DNA of 64,000 nucleotides, taken from NCBI RefSeq assembly GCF_001274535.1, contig NZ_CP012410.1, positions 1,027,126 to 1,091,125 on the forward strand, given 5' to 3'. The translations under genes were made by a program, and so were the position numbers. The notes under the pieces are model-generated. The model saw only the letters and a list, made by a program, of their open reading frames with translations, was not told the DNA's origin and searched no databases. Shown in pieces: positions 8,111 through 18,534 of the stretch. Source of the DNA: Leptotrichia sp. oral taxon 212. GTDB lineage: Bacteria > Fusobacteriota > Fusobacteriia > Fusobacteriales > Leptotrichiaceae. Position 1 is the stretch's first letter, and each line of letters opens with the position of its first letter.

Positions 8111-8473
8111 ATGAATGACAGAAGAAAAAAAGGACTTGAAAAAGAAATATCAAGAATAATCGGAATGACTATTTTGACTGAAGTAAAAAATGAAAAAATA
8201 AAAAATCTGGTAACAATACATAAAACAGAACTTACGAAAGATGGAAGATACCTTGATCTTACCTTTTCAATACTAGATTTGAAAAATAATGTGAATAAAG
8301 AAAAAATATTGGAAGAACTTGAAAAATTAAAAGGTTTTTTCAGAAAGACAATAGGTTCCCAGCTATCTATCAGATTTGTTCCTGAAGTAAGAATTCATTT
8401 GGATGACAGTGTGGAATATGGTATAAAAATAGCCTCGCTACTGAATGAAGTAAAAAAGAAGGACAGTGAATGA
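8111..8473 (+). CDS. rbfA: Ribosome-binding factor A
   Basis: RbfA is a small KH-like protein that binds the 16S 5' helix during late 30S assembly. The 120-residue product contains MNDRRKKGLEKEISRIIG at the N-terminus, DLTFSILDLKNN in the middle and IGSQLSIRFVPEVRIHLDDS towards the C-terminus, all typical of the family. I chose ATG 8111 rather than the in-frame GTG 8099, because GGGGTGAAAG (8096-8105) is then correctly spaced as RBS. It follows infB by 45 nt, and recJ begins 3 nt after its stop. Confidence 0.9.
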   Translation: MNDRRKKGLEKEISRIIGMTILTEVKNEKIKNLVTIHKTELTKDGRYLDLTFSILDLKNNVNKEKILEELEKLKGFFRKTIGSQLSIRFVPEVRIHLDDSVEYGIKIASLLNEVKKKDSE

Positions 8474-8476
8474 TTT

Positions 8477-10153
8477 GTGAAATGGGAGCTGAAGAAACAC
8501 GATAAAAATTATTTAACTTTGAAAAGCAAGGAATTTAATGAAAGTGAACTCATAACAGGTTTGTTGCTTAACAGAGGTATCACTACAAAAAAAGAAGTGG
8601 AAAAATTTCTGAATACAAGTGAAAGTGAGCTATACAGTCCGTTTCTTTTTGAAAATATGCATGAAGTAGTAGAAAGAATACTTGATGCAAAAAAAAGAAA
8701 AGAAAAAATAGTAATCTATGGAGACTATGATGTAGATGGGATATCTGGAACGGCATATCTTGTACTTGTATTTAGAAAACTAGGTTTAAATGTGGATTAT
8801 TATATTCCAAACAGGGCGCATGAAGGAGTTGGAATAAATAAAAATCTTATAAAATATCTGGTTAAAAAAAATGCAAAATTATTTATAACAGTGGATACAG
8901 GTATTGGGAGTAAGGAAGAACTGTTAATGTTAAGGGAAAATGATATTGATGTAATTATTACAGACCATCATAGACCTCTAGATGCAATTAGCGACATGAA
9001 AATACTTACAGTAAATCCTAAAATAAGTAAAAATTATCCAAATAAGAATTTATCCGGATCAGGAGTTGCATTTAAATTAGCAGAAGCAGTTTATGAAACA
9101 TGCGGAGTCAGTAAAAAACTTCTATATGACTATCTGGACATTGTAATGATAGGAACAGTTGCAGATGTTGTACCAATGACTGATGAAAACAGGTTTATAA
9201 TAAAAAAAGGATTATATAATTTAAGAAAAACAAAAGTAAAAGGATTAAAGTATATTATTAATTATTTGAAAATAAATCCGAAAAACATAACTACAAGTGA
9301 TATTGGTTTCTATATCGCACCTATTTTCAATGCTTTAGGCAGAATAGACAACTCTAAGATGGTAGTAAATTTCTTTATACAGGAAGATGACTTTAAGATT
9401 TTTGCAATCATTGAGGAAATGAAAAAGGCAAACAAAATAAGAAGATATCTGGAAATAGAAATATACAATGAAATAGAGGAAAAAATTCAGAAACTGAATA
9501 ATCCAAAATATATCTTTATGAAAAGCAGAAATTGGCATTCAGGAGTTATAGGAGTTGTATGTTCCAGAATTTCGATAAAGTATAATATTCCGGTAATACT
9601 GGTTTCAATAAAGAATGGATATGGAAAAGCTTCATGCCGTAGTATAGAAGGACTTAATATATTTGATATTCTTAAAGAAACATCAGATAAATTTGATAGA
9701 TTTGGAGGACACGACCTGGCGGCAGGATTCCTTGTGTCGGAAAAATATCTTGCTGAAATAGAAAAATATCTGAAAAAGAGGCTTTTGACTACAAATAAGT
9801 CAAGTATGGAAAAGGTACTGAATATTGATGCAAAACTAGGAATAGAAGAAATAAATAAGAATAAGCTTCTTGATATAAACAGATTATCACCATTTGGACT
9901 TGACAATCAGGAACCAAATTTCATAGATACAGGAATTAAGTTTGTAAATTTTACGAAATTTGGTGTAAATAACCGTCATTTTAAAGGATATATAAGAAAG
10001 AATAACAGATTCATATCTGTAATTGGATATAATCTGGGACATAAACTTAAGCTTAAAAATATCAATAAAAGATATGAAATAGTTTATACTCCAGTTTTTA
10101 AGTCTGTAAGAACGGATTTATTCATTGAACTTAAGGTAAAAGATTTTAATTGA
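8477..10153 (+). CDS. recJ: Single-stranded-DNA-specific exonuclease RecJ
   Basis: RecJ degrades ssDNA 5' to 3' in recombination and mismatch/base-excision repair. The DHH phosphoesterase motifs are intact: YGDYDVDGIS (81-90), FITVDTGIG (~137-144), VIITDHH (Asp163-His164-His165) and GTVADVVPM. The DHHA1 region contains GVIGVVCSRISIKYNIPVIL and FDRFGGHDLAAGF, followed by an OB-fold-like C-terminus. At 558 aa it is of normal family size. It starts at GTG 8477 right after rbfA, with a somewhat distant GAAGGA RBS, suggesting coupling. A purine-rich noncoding gap separates it from tig. Confidence 0.93.
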   Translation: MKWELKKHDKNYLTLKSKEFNESELITGLLLNRGITTKKEVEKFLNTSESELYSPFLFENMHEVVERILDAKKRKEKIVIYGDYDVDGISGTAYLVLVFRKLGLNVDYYIPNRAHEGVGINKNLIKYLVKKNAKLFITVDTGIGSKEELLMLRENDIDVIITDHHRPLDAISDMKILTVNPKISKNYPNKNLSGSGVAFKLAEAVYETCGVSKKLLYDYLDIVMIGTVADVVPMTDENRFIIKKGLYNLRKTKVKGLKYIINYLKINPKNITTSDIGFYIAPIFNALGRIDNSKMVVNFFIQEDDFKIFAIIEEMKKANKIRRYLEIEIYNEIEEKIQKLNNPKYIFMKSRNWHSGVIGVVCSRISIKYNIPVILVSIKNGYGKASCRSIEGLNIFDILKETSDKFDRFGGHDLAAGFLVSEKYLAEIEKYLKKRLLTTNKSSMEKVLNIDAKLGIEEINKNKLLDINRLSPFGLDNQEPNFIDTGIKFVNFTKFGVNNRHFKGYIRKNNRFISVIGYNLGHKLKLKNINKRYEIVYTPVFKSVRTDLFIELKVKDFN

Positions 10154-10269
10154 TTAGATAAAATTAGTTGCAATGAAAAAACAAGTTGAAAATTCTAATC
10201 AGAAAATAAAAATTTAATTAGTTAAACAACATAAAAATATAATAGAATATAAATTAGGAGGATTGTAAA

Positions 10270-11544
10270 ATGGCAACAGTAAAAAAATTATCAGAAACAG
10301 TATATGAAGTATCAGCAACAAGAAGCGGGGAAGAATTGAAACATCTTAAGAAACATGTATTGGTACATTTTAAAGATGCAAAAGTAGATGGATTTAGAAA
10401 AGGGCATGTACCTGCAGATGTACTGGAAAAAAAATTCAAAAAAGAAATAGAAGGGGAAATCCTTAATCACATAATTTCAGAAGAATATAGAAAAGCAGTT
10501 GAAGAAAATAACTTATCACCAATTGCAGATATTAAGCTGGAAAAATATGAAAATAATGAAGATAATGTGGAAGTAGTATTTACTATACCTGTATTACCTG
10601 AAATCACTTTAGGTGATTATAAGAGCGTAAAAGTAGAAAAAGAAGCATTAGATGTAAATGATGAAAAAGTTAATGCTGAAATTGAAATTATGAGATCAAA
10701 TGCAGGAAAATTAAAAGAAGTTGCAGATGATGAAGCGGCTAAAGATAAAGATGTTGCAAATATAAACTTCGAAGGATTTGTAGATGGAGAAGCATTCGAT
10801 GGAGGAAAAGCTGAAGGATTTGATCTTACTTTAGGATCAAAAAGCTTTATAGATACTTTTGAAGATCAGATTATAGGACATAAAAAAGGTGATGAATTTG
10901 ATGTAAATGTTACATTCCCTGAAGAATACCATGCAGAAAACTTAAAAGGAAAACCTGCGGTATTTAAAGTAAAAGTAAATTCAATAAAGAGAAAAGAAGA
11001 AGCAGAATTAAATGAAGATCTTGCAAAAGAACTTGGATATGATTCAGTAGAAGATTTAAAGGCTAAAACAAAAGAAAATCTTATAAAGAGGGAAGAAACA
11101 AGAATTGAAAATGAATACAAAGGAAAAGTTGTAGATGCAGTTGTTGATGGTGTAAACTTTGAAATACCTGAAGCAATAGTAGAAAGAGAAATCCAATTCC
11201 AGATAAACAGATTTGCTCAGCAGCTTCAAATGCAAGGAATGTCATTAAATCAATATTTTGAAATGACAGGTCAGAATATTGAAAAAATGAGAGAAAGCAT
11301 CAAGGAATCAGCTGAAAAATCTGTAAAAAGAGATTTGGTATTAAATGAAATAGCAAAAGTTGAAAAAGTTGAAGCAACAGAAGAAGAAGTAAACGCTGAA
11401 CTGGACAGAACTGCTATAATGTATGGAATGGACAGGGAAGGATTAATTGCAGAAGTTAGAAAATCTGGAAATTATGCAAGATTCATAGATGACATAAAAT
11501 ATCAGATTGTAAACAGAAAAACTGTTGATTTATTGGCAAAATAA
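10270..11544 (+). CDS. tig: Trigger factor, ribosome-associated chaperone
   Basis: Trigger factor docks at the ribosome exit tunnel and folds nascent chains. The 424-residue protein has the ribosome-binding N-domain with GFRKGHVP (the L23-binding signature), an FKBP-type PPIase domain (~155-240, DVANINFEGFVDGEAFDGG) and a helical C-terminal chaperone domain. AGGAGG (10257-10262) precedes ATG 10270, and a TATAAT at 10238-10243 may be its -10. It is followed 12 nt later by clpP, the standard tig-clpP-clpX order. Confidence 0.95.
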   Translation: MATVKKLSETVYEVSATRSGEELKHLKKHVLVHFKDAKVDGFRKGHVPADVLEKKFKKEIEGEILNHIISEEYRKAVEENNLSPIADIKLEKYENNEDNVEVVFTIPVLPEITLGDYKSVKVEKEALDVNDEKVNAEIEIMRSNAGKLKEVADDEAAKDKDVANINFEGFVDGEAFDGGKAEGFDLTLGSKSFIDTFEDQIIGHKKGDEFDVNVTFPEEYHAENLKGKPAVFKVKVNSIKRKEEAELNEDLAKELGYDSVEDLKAKTKENLIKREETRIENEYKGKVVDAVVDGVNFEIPEAIVEREIQFQINRFAQQLQMQGMSLNQYFEMTGQNIEKMRESIKESAEKSVKRDLVLNEIAKVEKVEATEEEVNAELDRTAIMYGMDREGLIAEVRKSGNYARFIDDIKYQIVNRKTVDLLAK

Positions 11545-11556
11545 GGAGGAAATACG

Positions 11557-12126
11557 ATGTACAGTCCTGTAGTAATTGAAAATGATGGACGTGGTGAAAG
11601 AAGTTATGATATATACTCCAGACTACTGAAAGATAGAATAATATTCATAGGTGGAGAAATAGAAGATAATATGGCAAATGCAATTATTGCACAGCTGTTA
11701 TTTTTAGACGCACAGGATAAGGAAAAGGATATTGTAATGTATATTAACAGTCCCGGTGGAGTAATTACCTCGGGACTTGCCATATATGATACAATGCGTC
11801 ACATAAAATGTGATGTTTCCACAGTGTGTCTTGGTCAGGCTGCCAGCATGGGAGCTTTACTGCTAACAGCCGGAGCAAAAGGGAAGAGATATTCACTGCC
11901 TAATTCAAGAATAATGATACATCAGCCTTTAGGCGGAGCAAGAGGACAGGCAACGGATATTCAGATACAGGCAAAAGAAATCGAAAGAATGAAGGAACTG
12001 ACAAGTAAAATTCTGTCAGAAGCCACAGGAAAGCCTGTTGAAGAGATTTATCGGGATACAGAGAGAGATAATTTTATGTCTCCTGAAGAAGCTATAGAAT
12101 ATGGACTGATAGATAAAGTCCTATAA
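11557..12126 (+). CDS. clpP: ATP-dependent Clp protease proteolytic subunit
   Basis: ClpP forms the double-heptamer serine protease that partners ClpX/ClpA. The catalytic triad is readable as Ser97 (GQAASMGA), His122 (MIHQP) and Asp171 ([10 protein letters not shown]). The 189-aa length is normal for the processed family. AAGGAGGAA lies just before ATG 11557. With clpX downstream it forms the ClpXP machine for regulated proteolysis in the cytoplasm. Confidence 0.97.
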   Translation: MYSPVVIENDGRGERSYDIYSRLLKDRIIFIGGEIEDNMANAIIAQLLFLDAQDKEKDIVMYINSPGGVITSGLAIYDTMRHIKCDVSTVCLGQAASMGALLLTAGAKGKRYSLPNSRIMIHQPLGGARGQATDIQIQAKEIERMKELTSKILSEATGKPVEEIYRDTERDNFMSPEEAIEYGLIDKVL

Positions 12127-12156
12127 ATTTAGGAAAAAATAACGAGGTGAAGATTA

Positions 12157-13374
12157 TTGGCAAAGGAGAGACGGATCTGCTCATTTTGTGGAAAATCGGA
12201 AGATGAAGTTTATCAGCTTATAAGCAGTCCTGACAACGATGCATATATATGTGATGAATGTATAGAAGACTGTCAGGAACTGATTGATGAAAGCGGTTAT
12301 GATGGAGATGATAAGAAAATGGAACTCACATTATTGAAACCTGCTGAAATCAAAAATAGGCTTGATGAGTATATAATAGGTCAGGAAAGGGCTAAGAAAG
12401 TTCTTTCTGTTGCTGTATATAATCATTTTAAGAGAATAAAGCACAAAATGAAGAACATAGATGATGTGGAACTGCAAAAGTCAAATGTTTTATTAGTGGG
12501 ACCTACAGGAAGCGGGAAAACTCTTCTGGCACAGACACTGGCAAAAATTCTGAATGTACCGTTGGCAATAGCTGACGCAACTACATTGACAGAAGCCGGA
12601 TATGTAGGTGACGATGTAGAAAATGTACTTTTAAAACTTATAAAAGCGGCAGACTATGATATAGAAACTGCTGAACATGGAATAATATACATAGATGAAA
12701 TAGATAAAATTGCAAGAAAATCAGAAAATATGTCTATCACAAGAGATGTTTCAGGAGAAGGTGTCCAGCAGGCATTACTGAAAATAATAGAAGGAACAGT
12801 TGCTAGCGTACCGCCTCAAGGTGGAAGAAAGCATCCGAATCAGGAAATGATAGAAATAAATACAAAAGATATACTATTTATTGTAGGTGGAGCTTTTGAA
12901 GGTCTTGAAAGTAAGCTCAGAAATAGAATAAATCAGAAAAGAGTGGGTTTTGGACTGGAAATAGAAGAAAAAAAGCTGGATGAACTTACTTTATATGAAA
13001 ATGTTTTACCGGAAGATCTTATCAAATATGGGCTTATACCTGAGCTTATTGGGAGATTACCTATAATTACAGCATTGCATGGACTGGATGAAGAAGCAAT
13101 GGTAAAGATACTTACAGAACCTAAAAATTCATTAGTAAAGCAGTATAAAAAGTATTTTGAGATGGAAGATGTCGAATTAAGCTTTGATGATGATGCAATA
13201 ACTGAAATTGCAAAACTTGCGCTGAAAAGAAAGATAGGTGCAAGAGGACTTAGGTCAATTATTGAAAATGTAATGCTTGATTTGATGTATGATATCCCTT
13301 CAATGGAAAAAGTTTCAGAAGTAAGAATTACCAAGGAAGCAGTTGAAGATAAGGAAAAAGTTATAGTAAAGTAA
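12157..13374 (+). CDS. clpX: ATP-dependent Clp protease ATPase subunit ClpX
   Basis: ClpX is the AAA+ unfoldase that feeds ClpP. The N-terminal zinc domain has Cys8, Cys11, Cys32 and Cys35. Walker A is GPTGSGKT (~115-122) and Walker [11 protein letters not shown], followed by sensor motifs and the R-F pore signature region. The 405-aa length is typical. The start is TTG 12157, chosen because GAGGTGA (12144-12150) is correctly placed and the resulting [11 protein letters not shown] is the canonical N-terminus. Confidence 0.96.
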   Translation: MAKERRICSFCGKSEDEVYQLISSPDNDAYICDECIEDCQELIDESGYDGDDKKMELTLLKPAEIKNRLDEYIIGQERAKKVLSVAVYNHFKRIKHKMKNIDDVELQKSNVLLVGPTGSGKTLLAQTLAKILNVPLAIADATTLTEAGYVGDDVENVLLKLIKAADYDIETAEHGIIYIDEIDKIARKSENMSITRDVSGEGVQQALLKIIEGTVASVPPQGGRKHPNQEMIEINTKDILFIVGGAFEGLESKLRNRINQKRVGFGLEIEEKKLDELTLYENVLPEDLIKYGLIPELIGRLPIITALHGLDEEAMVKILTEPKNSLVKQYKKYFEMEDVELSFDDDAITEIAKLALKRKIGARGLRSIIENVMLDLMYDIPSMEKVSEVRITKEAVEDKEKVIVK

Positions 13375-13460
13375 TTTAAATTTAAAGATTCTGAATAAAA
13401 AATTTTAAAAAGACAAAATATGAATTAAAAAAATAAGGACTATCTTTTTTGAAGTTTGTA

Positions 13461-13469
13461 TGTTAAAAT
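13461..13469 (+). promoter_or_regulatory. Possible extended -10 promoter for lon
   Basis: TGTTAAAAT (TG at 13461-13462, TAAAAT at 13464-13469) lies about 27 bp before the preferred lon start, in an AT-rich gap after clpX. The -35 is poor. No clear HrcA or CtsR operator is visible. Confidence 0.35.
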
Positions 13470-13495
13470 ATACAAGTTTAAAAGAAAGGAGAAAT

Positions 13496-15874
13496 ATGTT
13501 AAAGAAACCTTTTATAGCAACAAGAGAACTAGTTGTCTTTCCTGGTGTAGTAACACCTATATTTATAGGTAGACAGGCCAGCCTTTCAAGTTTGGAAGAA
13601 GCACTTTCGAGTTTTGATAATAAGCTGATACTTTCTACACAGAAGGATCCAAATGTGGAAGAACCAAAACTACCTGAAGATGTATATGAAACTGGTGTAC
13701 TGGTTCATGTAATTCAGACAGTTAAAATGCCAAATGGAAATGTAAAAGTTTTAGTAGAAGCTAAACATAGGGTATTAATAGGAGAGTTCGAGGAGAAAAA
13801 AGGTGTGCAGTATGCAGACTATGAAGAAATATTTCCGAAGCCTATCGAAGAAAGTAAATCAGAAGCATTGAAAAGAAGAGTGATTGATGAGTTTTCAAAC
13901 TATGCTAAAATAACTCAGAAAATATTACCTGATGTGATTTATAATATAAAGGAAGTAAGAAATATTGATAAGGCTTTTGATCTTATCTGTACAAACCTTA
14001 TGATAGCGACTAATGTAAAACAGGAGCTACTTGAAATTCTTGATGTTGAAGAAAGAGCATATAAAATATTGAGTATTCTTGAAAAAGAAATTGAAATATT
14101 TACTCTTGAAAGGGAAATAGAGAACAAAGTCAAGGAACAGATGGCGGAAGTACAGAAAAATTACTATCTGAGGGAAAAAATAAAGGCAATGAGGGAAGAA
14201 ATGGGTGAAGATTCTGATTCTGATGAAGAACTGGAAGAACTGGATCAGAGAGTTCAGGACTCAAAAATTCCTAAAGAGCTGAAGGAAAAAATGGTAAAGG
14301 AACTTTCAAGACTGAAAAAAATGCCTGATTTCTCTGCGGAAGCTTCTGTAATAAGAAGTTATGTGGAAACTGTACTTGAATTACCATGGGATAAATCAAC
14401 AAAGGATGAAATAGATATCCAAAAAGCTGAAAAAATTCTTGATGAAGATCATTATGGACTGGAAGAAGTAAAGGCAAGAATATTGGAATTCCTGGCTGTA
14501 AAAAAATTAAACAATACACTTAAGGGATCCATAATCTGTCTTGTAGGACCTCCAGGTGTAGGTAAAACCTCACTTGCAAATTCTGTCGCACGTTCAATGA
14601 ACAGAAAGTTTACAAGAATTTCATTAGGTGGATTGAGAGATGAAGCAGAAATTAGAGGACATAGAAGAACATATATAGGATCAATGCCGGGAAGAATTAT
14701 AAATTCATTAAAGCAGGTGGGAGTAAATAATCCTGTTGTGCTGTTTGATGAAATAGATAAGATGGCATCAGACTTTAGGGGAGATCCTGCTTCAGCAATG
14801 CTGGAAGTACTTGATCCGGCTCAAAACCATACATTTGAAGATCATTATATAGATTATCCGTTTGATCTGTCAAAAGTTTTCTTTATATGTACGGCAAATG
14901 ATCTGGGAGGAATACCTGGACCGTTAAGAGACAGAATGGAAATAATCTATATAGAATCCTATACTGAATTTGAAAAACTTAATATTGCAAAAAGATATTT
15001 AATACCGCAAACTCAGGAAGAAAATGGGCTTAAAAATTATAAGATACCATTTTCAGATGGTTCAATCCTTAAAATAATTAATGAATATACTAGGGAAGCA
15101 GGAGTAAGAAATCTTAGAAGAGAAATAGGAAAACTGTTTAGAAAAATGGCAAGAGAAGCTTTGACTGCAAAATCGAAGAAACTGTCTGTAACTGAAGCAA
15201 AAATAAAAAAATATCTTGGAAATTCAAAATTCAGGGAAGATAAAATTAAGGAAAAAGCAGGAAAAGTAGGAGTTGTAAATGGACTGGCATGGACTGCTGT
15301 CGGAGGAACAATGCTGGAAGTTCAGGCTGTAAAGATGGAAGGAAAGGGAAATCTGCAACTTACAGGAAAACTGGGAAGTGTAATGCAGGAATCTGCTAAA
15401 GTTGCTTATTCATATGTAAGACATATAAAAAATGATCTTAAAATAAAAGATAAGTTTAATGAAAATACTGATATTCACCTGCATTTTCCTGAAGGTGCCG
15501 TTCCAAAAGATGGACCATCTGCGGGAATCACAATAACTACAGCGATTATATCAGTTCTGACTGGTAAAGAAGTAAGACAGGATATAGCAATGACAGGAGA
15601 AATAACTATTACAGGTGAAGTTCTTGCAATAGGTGGAGTAAAGGAAAAAGTTATAGCCGCTCATAGAGTTGGAATAAGGGATGTTGTTCTTCCGTTGGAT
15701 AATAAAATTGATACGGAAGAGCTGCCTGAAGAAATAACTAAGGAAATGAAATTCCATTTTGCTGAAACTTACGATGATGTAAAGAAAATCGTTTTCGTAG
15801 GAAAAACAGTTGAAAAAGCAGAAAAAACTGTAAAAAAGAAGTCTCCAAAAAATAAAAAAACAACAGGAAAGTAA
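13496..15874 (+). CDS. lon: ATP-dependent Lon protease
   Basis: Lon is a homohexameric AAA+ protease that degrades damaged and regulatory proteins. It has a LonN substrate domain (~1-200), a coiled segment, Walker A GPPGVGKT (~351-358), Walker B VVLFDEID and a C-terminal protease domain. Catalytic Ser675 lies in KDGPSAG and the paired Lys in GGVKEK. I prefer ATG 13496 (792 aa) over the in-frame upstream ATG 13460. AAGGAG at 13486-13491 fits only the former, and the upstream codons overlap the probable promoter. The tail is Lys-rich. A terminator follows at 15887. Confidence 0.95.
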   Translation: MLKKPFIATRELVVFPGVVTPIFIGRQASLSSLEEALSSFDNKLILSTQKDPNVEEPKLPEDVYETGVLVHVIQTVKMPNGNVKVLVEAKHRVLIGEFEEKKGVQYADYEEIFPKPIEESKSEALKRRVIDEFSNYAKITQKILPDVIYNIKEVRNIDKAFDLICTNLMIATNVKQELLEILDVEERAYKILSILEKEIEIFTLEREIENKVKEQMAEVQKNYYLREKIKAMREEMGEDSDSDEELEELDQRVQDSKIPKELKEKMVKELSRLKKMPDFSAEASVIRSYVETVLELPWDKSTKDEIDIQKAEKILDEDHYGLEEVKARILEFLAVKKLNNTLKGSIICLVGPPGVGKTSLANSVARSMNRKFTRISLGGLRDEAEIRGHRRTYIGSMPGRIINSLKQVGVNNPVVLFDEIDKMASDFRGDPASAMLEVLDPAQNHTFEDHYIDYPFDLSKVFFICTANDLGGIPGPLRDRMEIIYIESYTEFEKLNIAKRYLIPQTQEENGLKNYKIPFSDGSILKIINEYTREAGVRNLRREIGKLFRKMAREALTAKSKKLSVTEAKIKKYLGNSKFREDKIKEKAGKVGVVNGLAWTAVGGTMLEVQAVKMEGKGNLQLTGKLGSVMQESAKVAYSYVRHIKNDLKIKDKFNENTDIHLHFPEGAVPKDGPSAGITITTAIISVLTGKEVRQDIAMTGEITITGEVLAIGGVKEKVIAAHRVGIRDVVLPLDNKIDTEELPEEITKEMKFHFAETYDDVKKIVFVGKTVEKAEKTVKKKSPKNKKTTGK

Positions 15875-15886
15875 TATGAATAAACA

Positions 15887-15930
15887 GGAATTATTTTGAT
15901 AAAATTATTTTTATCAAATAATTCCTTTTC
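15887..15930 (+). terminator. Intrinsic terminator after lon
   Basis: GGAATTATTTTGATAAAA pairs with TTTTATCAAATAATTCC (one bulged T), followed by TTTTCTTTTT. It closes the tig-clpP-clpX-lon block. Confidence 0.85.
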
Positions 15931-15988
15931 TTTTTATGTCTAAATAAGGTATAATATAAAAAGAAGAAAGAAAAAACTGGAGGAATTA

Positions 15989-17260
15989 ATGGAATCGCTC
16001 AGAGAGTTTTATAAAATAGGTAACGGGCCGTCAAGCAGTCATACTATGGGACCTGAAAAAGCGGCAAAAGAATTTAAAAAAATTATAGAAAAAGAATATG
16101 ATAAGAATAATATCAAATATAAAGTTGAACTTTATGGAAGTTTAGCGGCTACAGGAAAGGGGCATTTAACAGACCATATAGTGAGGGAAAGACTGCAGAA
16201 TGATGATAAGAATAATGTAGAAGTTTTATTTCTTCCTGAAATTGTGTATGATTTTCATACTAATGGATTAAAATTTTTTGCATATTCCCTTGAAGATAAT
16301 GAAATGAAACATCCTCTTAAGGAAAAGCTTTATTTTTCCGTAGGGGGAGGGAGTATAGTTGATGGAAGTGAAATTGAGAAAAATAGTGTGATTTCAAGAA
16401 AAGAAACAAAAGTTGAAGTATATCCACAGAAAAATTTTCAGGAAATACAGGAATACTGTATAAAGGAAAAAATAACATTACCTGAATATGTAGTGAGATA
16501 TGAAGGAACTGAAATAAGGGATTATCTGAAAACAATATGGGAAACGATGGATGAAACAATAAATAAAGGATTACACACTGATGGCTACCTGCCTGGAAAA
16601 CTTAAGATAGAAAGAAAGGCGAAAAGTTTTTATAATAAATTCAAGAAATCTCCAATAAAGGATACTAAGGGAAGAGTATACTCCTATGCATTGGCGGCTT
16701 CTGAAGAAAATGCAAGTGCCGGAAAAGTTGTAACTGCCCCGACATGTGGAGCATCAGGCTTGATTCCTGCAATTTTGAAGACATATCAAAGGGAAAACGA
16801 TCTTTCTGAAGAAGATATCATAAATGCTCTGGCTGTAGCTGGAGTTATTGGAAATGTGTATAAACAGAATGCATCTATTTCAGGGGCAGAAGTAGGATGT
16901 CAGGGGGAAGTTGGAGTAGCCTGTTCAATGGGGGCCGGAATGGCGGCATATATACTTGGTGGGGATATAAATCAGATAGAATATGCAGCAGAAATTGCAA
17001 TGGAACACTGTCTTGGGATGACATGTGATCCTATGCTGGGTTATGTACAGATACCGTGTATTGAAAGGAATGCCATTTATGCTGCAAAAGCTATGGACTG
17101 TGCATATTATAGCATTATGTCAGATGAAGGGCATCTTATTTCACTTGATGAAGTTGTGGAAACAATGCTTCAGACAGGAAAAGACCTGCACGCAAATTAC
17201 AAGGAAACTTCATTGGCAGGACTGGCAAAACTGAAAAAGGAAAAACTCGATTTACAATAG
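15989..17260 (+). CDS. sdaA: L-serine ammonia-lyase (iron-sulfur L-serine dehydratase), single chain
   Basis: The enzyme deaminates L-serine to pyruvate and ammonia through a [4Fe-4S] cluster. The N-terminal beta-domain begins with the signature IGNGPSSSHTMGP. The alpha-domain has VTAPTCGASG, VGCQGEVGVACSMGAGMAA, and the Cys-rich LGMTCDPMLGYVQIPCIERN that supplies cluster ligands. Both halves are in one 423-aa polypeptide, as in E. coli SdaA and unlike the split Bacillus form. ACTGGAGGAATTA precedes ATG 15989. The next gene starts 16 nt after its stop, so they are probably co-transcribed. Confidence 0.93.
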   Translation: MESLREFYKIGNGPSSSHTMGPEKAAKEFKKIIEKEYDKNNIKYKVELYGSLAATGKGHLTDHIVRERLQNDDKNNVEVLFLPEIVYDFHTNGLKFFAYSLEDNEMKHPLKEKLYFSVGGGSIVDGSEIEKNSVISRKETKVEVYPQKNFQEIQEYCIKEKITLPEYVVRYEGTEIRDYLKTIWETMDETINKGLHTDGYLPGKLKIERKAKSFYNKFKKSPIKDTKGRVYSYALAASEENASAGKVVTAPTCGASGLIPAILKTYQRENDLSEEDIINALAVAGVIGNVYKQNASISGAEVGCQGEVGVACSMGAGMAAYILGGDINQIEYAAEIAMEHCLGMTCDPMLGYVQIPCIERNAIYAAKAMDCAYYSIMSDEGHLISLDEVVETMLQTGKDLHANYKETSLAGLAKLKKEKLDLQ

Positions 17261-17276
17261 AAAATTAAGGAGAAAA

Positions 17277-17902
17277 ATGAATTTTTTAGGACATTCAATG
17301 ATTTCATGGGAGATTGATGAAAAAATTGATAAAAAGAGAAAAACATTATACGGTAATTTTGCAGGAGATTTTTACAAAGGAAAAATTGAAAGCATAGACT
17401 TGCCTGATAATTTAAAAGAAGGGCTTGTTCTTCACAGAATAATAGACAGTGTTTCTGACAGAAGTGAAAATTTTCTGAATGATTTACTGCATGAAAAGTT
17501 TCGTCATTTTAAAGGAATTGTATCAGATATGTTCATTGATCATTTTCTATCTAAAAATTTTTATAGAATTTTCAATGAAAATATTAATGATATTGAAAAA
17601 AAATATTATATAATTTATCTTATAATAAAAATTTTTTTACAGAAGAATTTGAAAGAACACTTAATTGGATTCGATTAGAGAGGGTCTTAATCAAATATGC
17701 AGATATAGATTTTTTAGAAATGGCTTTTCATGGAATATCACATAGAATAAGGAATGGAGAAATATTAAAAGAATCGGTAAATGAACTGAAAAAAAAATAT
17801 GACAAATTTGAAGAAAGATCCATCAAGGAATTTAATTATACAAAAAATAAAAGTATTGAAAAATTTTTAGAAATAAATAATATCGGAGGAGTCAAAAAAT
17901 GA
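17277..17902 (+). pseudogene. Acyl-carrier-protein phosphodiesterase-like gene, frameshifted
   Basis: Two frames together give an AcpH/DUF479 protein of about 208 aa, a family reported to remove the phosphopantetheine arm from holo-ACP. The first (17277-17678) has MNFLGHSMIS, YGNFAGDFYKG, GLVLHRIIDSVSD and FIDHFLS. The second continues as FFTEEFERTLNWIRLERV, YADIDFLEMAFHGISHRIRN and a C-terminal helix, ending at 17902. The frame changes at a T7 run (17632-17638); one extra T would make a single uninterrupted gene. Either a sequencing slip or a recent inactivation explains it. The RBS AAGGAG precedes ATG 17277. Confidence 0.75.
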
Positions 17903-18516
17903 AAAAAATTTTATTAACATTGTTAATTTTAGCCCAATTAGTAGTTGTGGCAGAAACAAAAAAAGGAAAAGCCCCTGTTTCACAGCCTAAGAGTGCGGCA
18001 ACAAGTCAGCCGGCTAAAACTGAAGTTGTTGGAAAAGATGGAATAAAAAGATTTGCAACATTGAAAGAAGCAGCAGAGGATTATGCAAAGGCATTACAGG
18101 AAATTTCAAATTATGGTTCAAGGGAATTACTTAAGACAATAAATCCTGATGTGGATAAATATGTTAGCGAGAAAAAAGACGAAAGCTTAAAGAAAAGATG
18201 GGAAGAGACAAATACTCTGCTTATTGAACAGTTTGAAGTTCTTGTTTATAAAATAAATGAAAATGGAAATAATGGTGAAGTTATATTCCTTGTTAAAGGA
18301 TATGATGAAACTGCAATGAGTAAATATCTTAATGACAATTATAAAAAATATGCTAAAATAGATAAAGTAAGAGCTCAGGTGGATATAAATATTGAAGAAT
18401 ACATAAAATTACAGCATGACTATCTTACAAAAACTAAAAAAATAAATTTGGCTACATCTAAAGTAAATTTTATAAAAGATAGCCAAGGATGGAAAGTTGT
18501 AGAAGAAAGTAAATAA
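17899..18516 (+). CDS. Exported protein of unknown function
   Basis: The 205-residue protein has a Sec signal peptide (MKKILLTLLILAQLVVVAET) with a probable cut after the hydrophobic core. A short Ser/Pro/Lys/Gln linker (~24-45) follows, then a mixed alpha/beta domain beginning FATLKEAAEDYAKAL and ending NFIKDSQGWKVVEESK. This pattern resembles NTF2-like or DUF4878-type periplasmic domains, but I do not recognise a function. CGGAGGAG precedes ATG 17899, which overlaps the end of the acpH-like gene by 4 nt. Confidence 0.75.
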   Translation: MKKILLTLLILAQLVVVAETKKGKAPVSQPKSAATSQPAKTEVVGKDGIKRFATLKEAAEDYAKALQEISNYGSRELLKTINPDVDKYVSEKKDESLKKRWEETNTLLIEQFEVLVYKINENGNNGEVIFLVKGYDETAMSKYLNDNYKKYAKIDKVRAQVDINIEEYIKLQHDYLTKTKKINLATSKVNFIKDSQGWKVVEESK

Positions 18517-18534
18517 AGAAAGCGGTGAAAATAA

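Noticed and set aside
13460-13495. Upstream in-frame ATG for lon
   Set aside because: No RBS precedes it and it overlaps the probable -10 element; ATG 13496 has AAGGAG at proper spacing.
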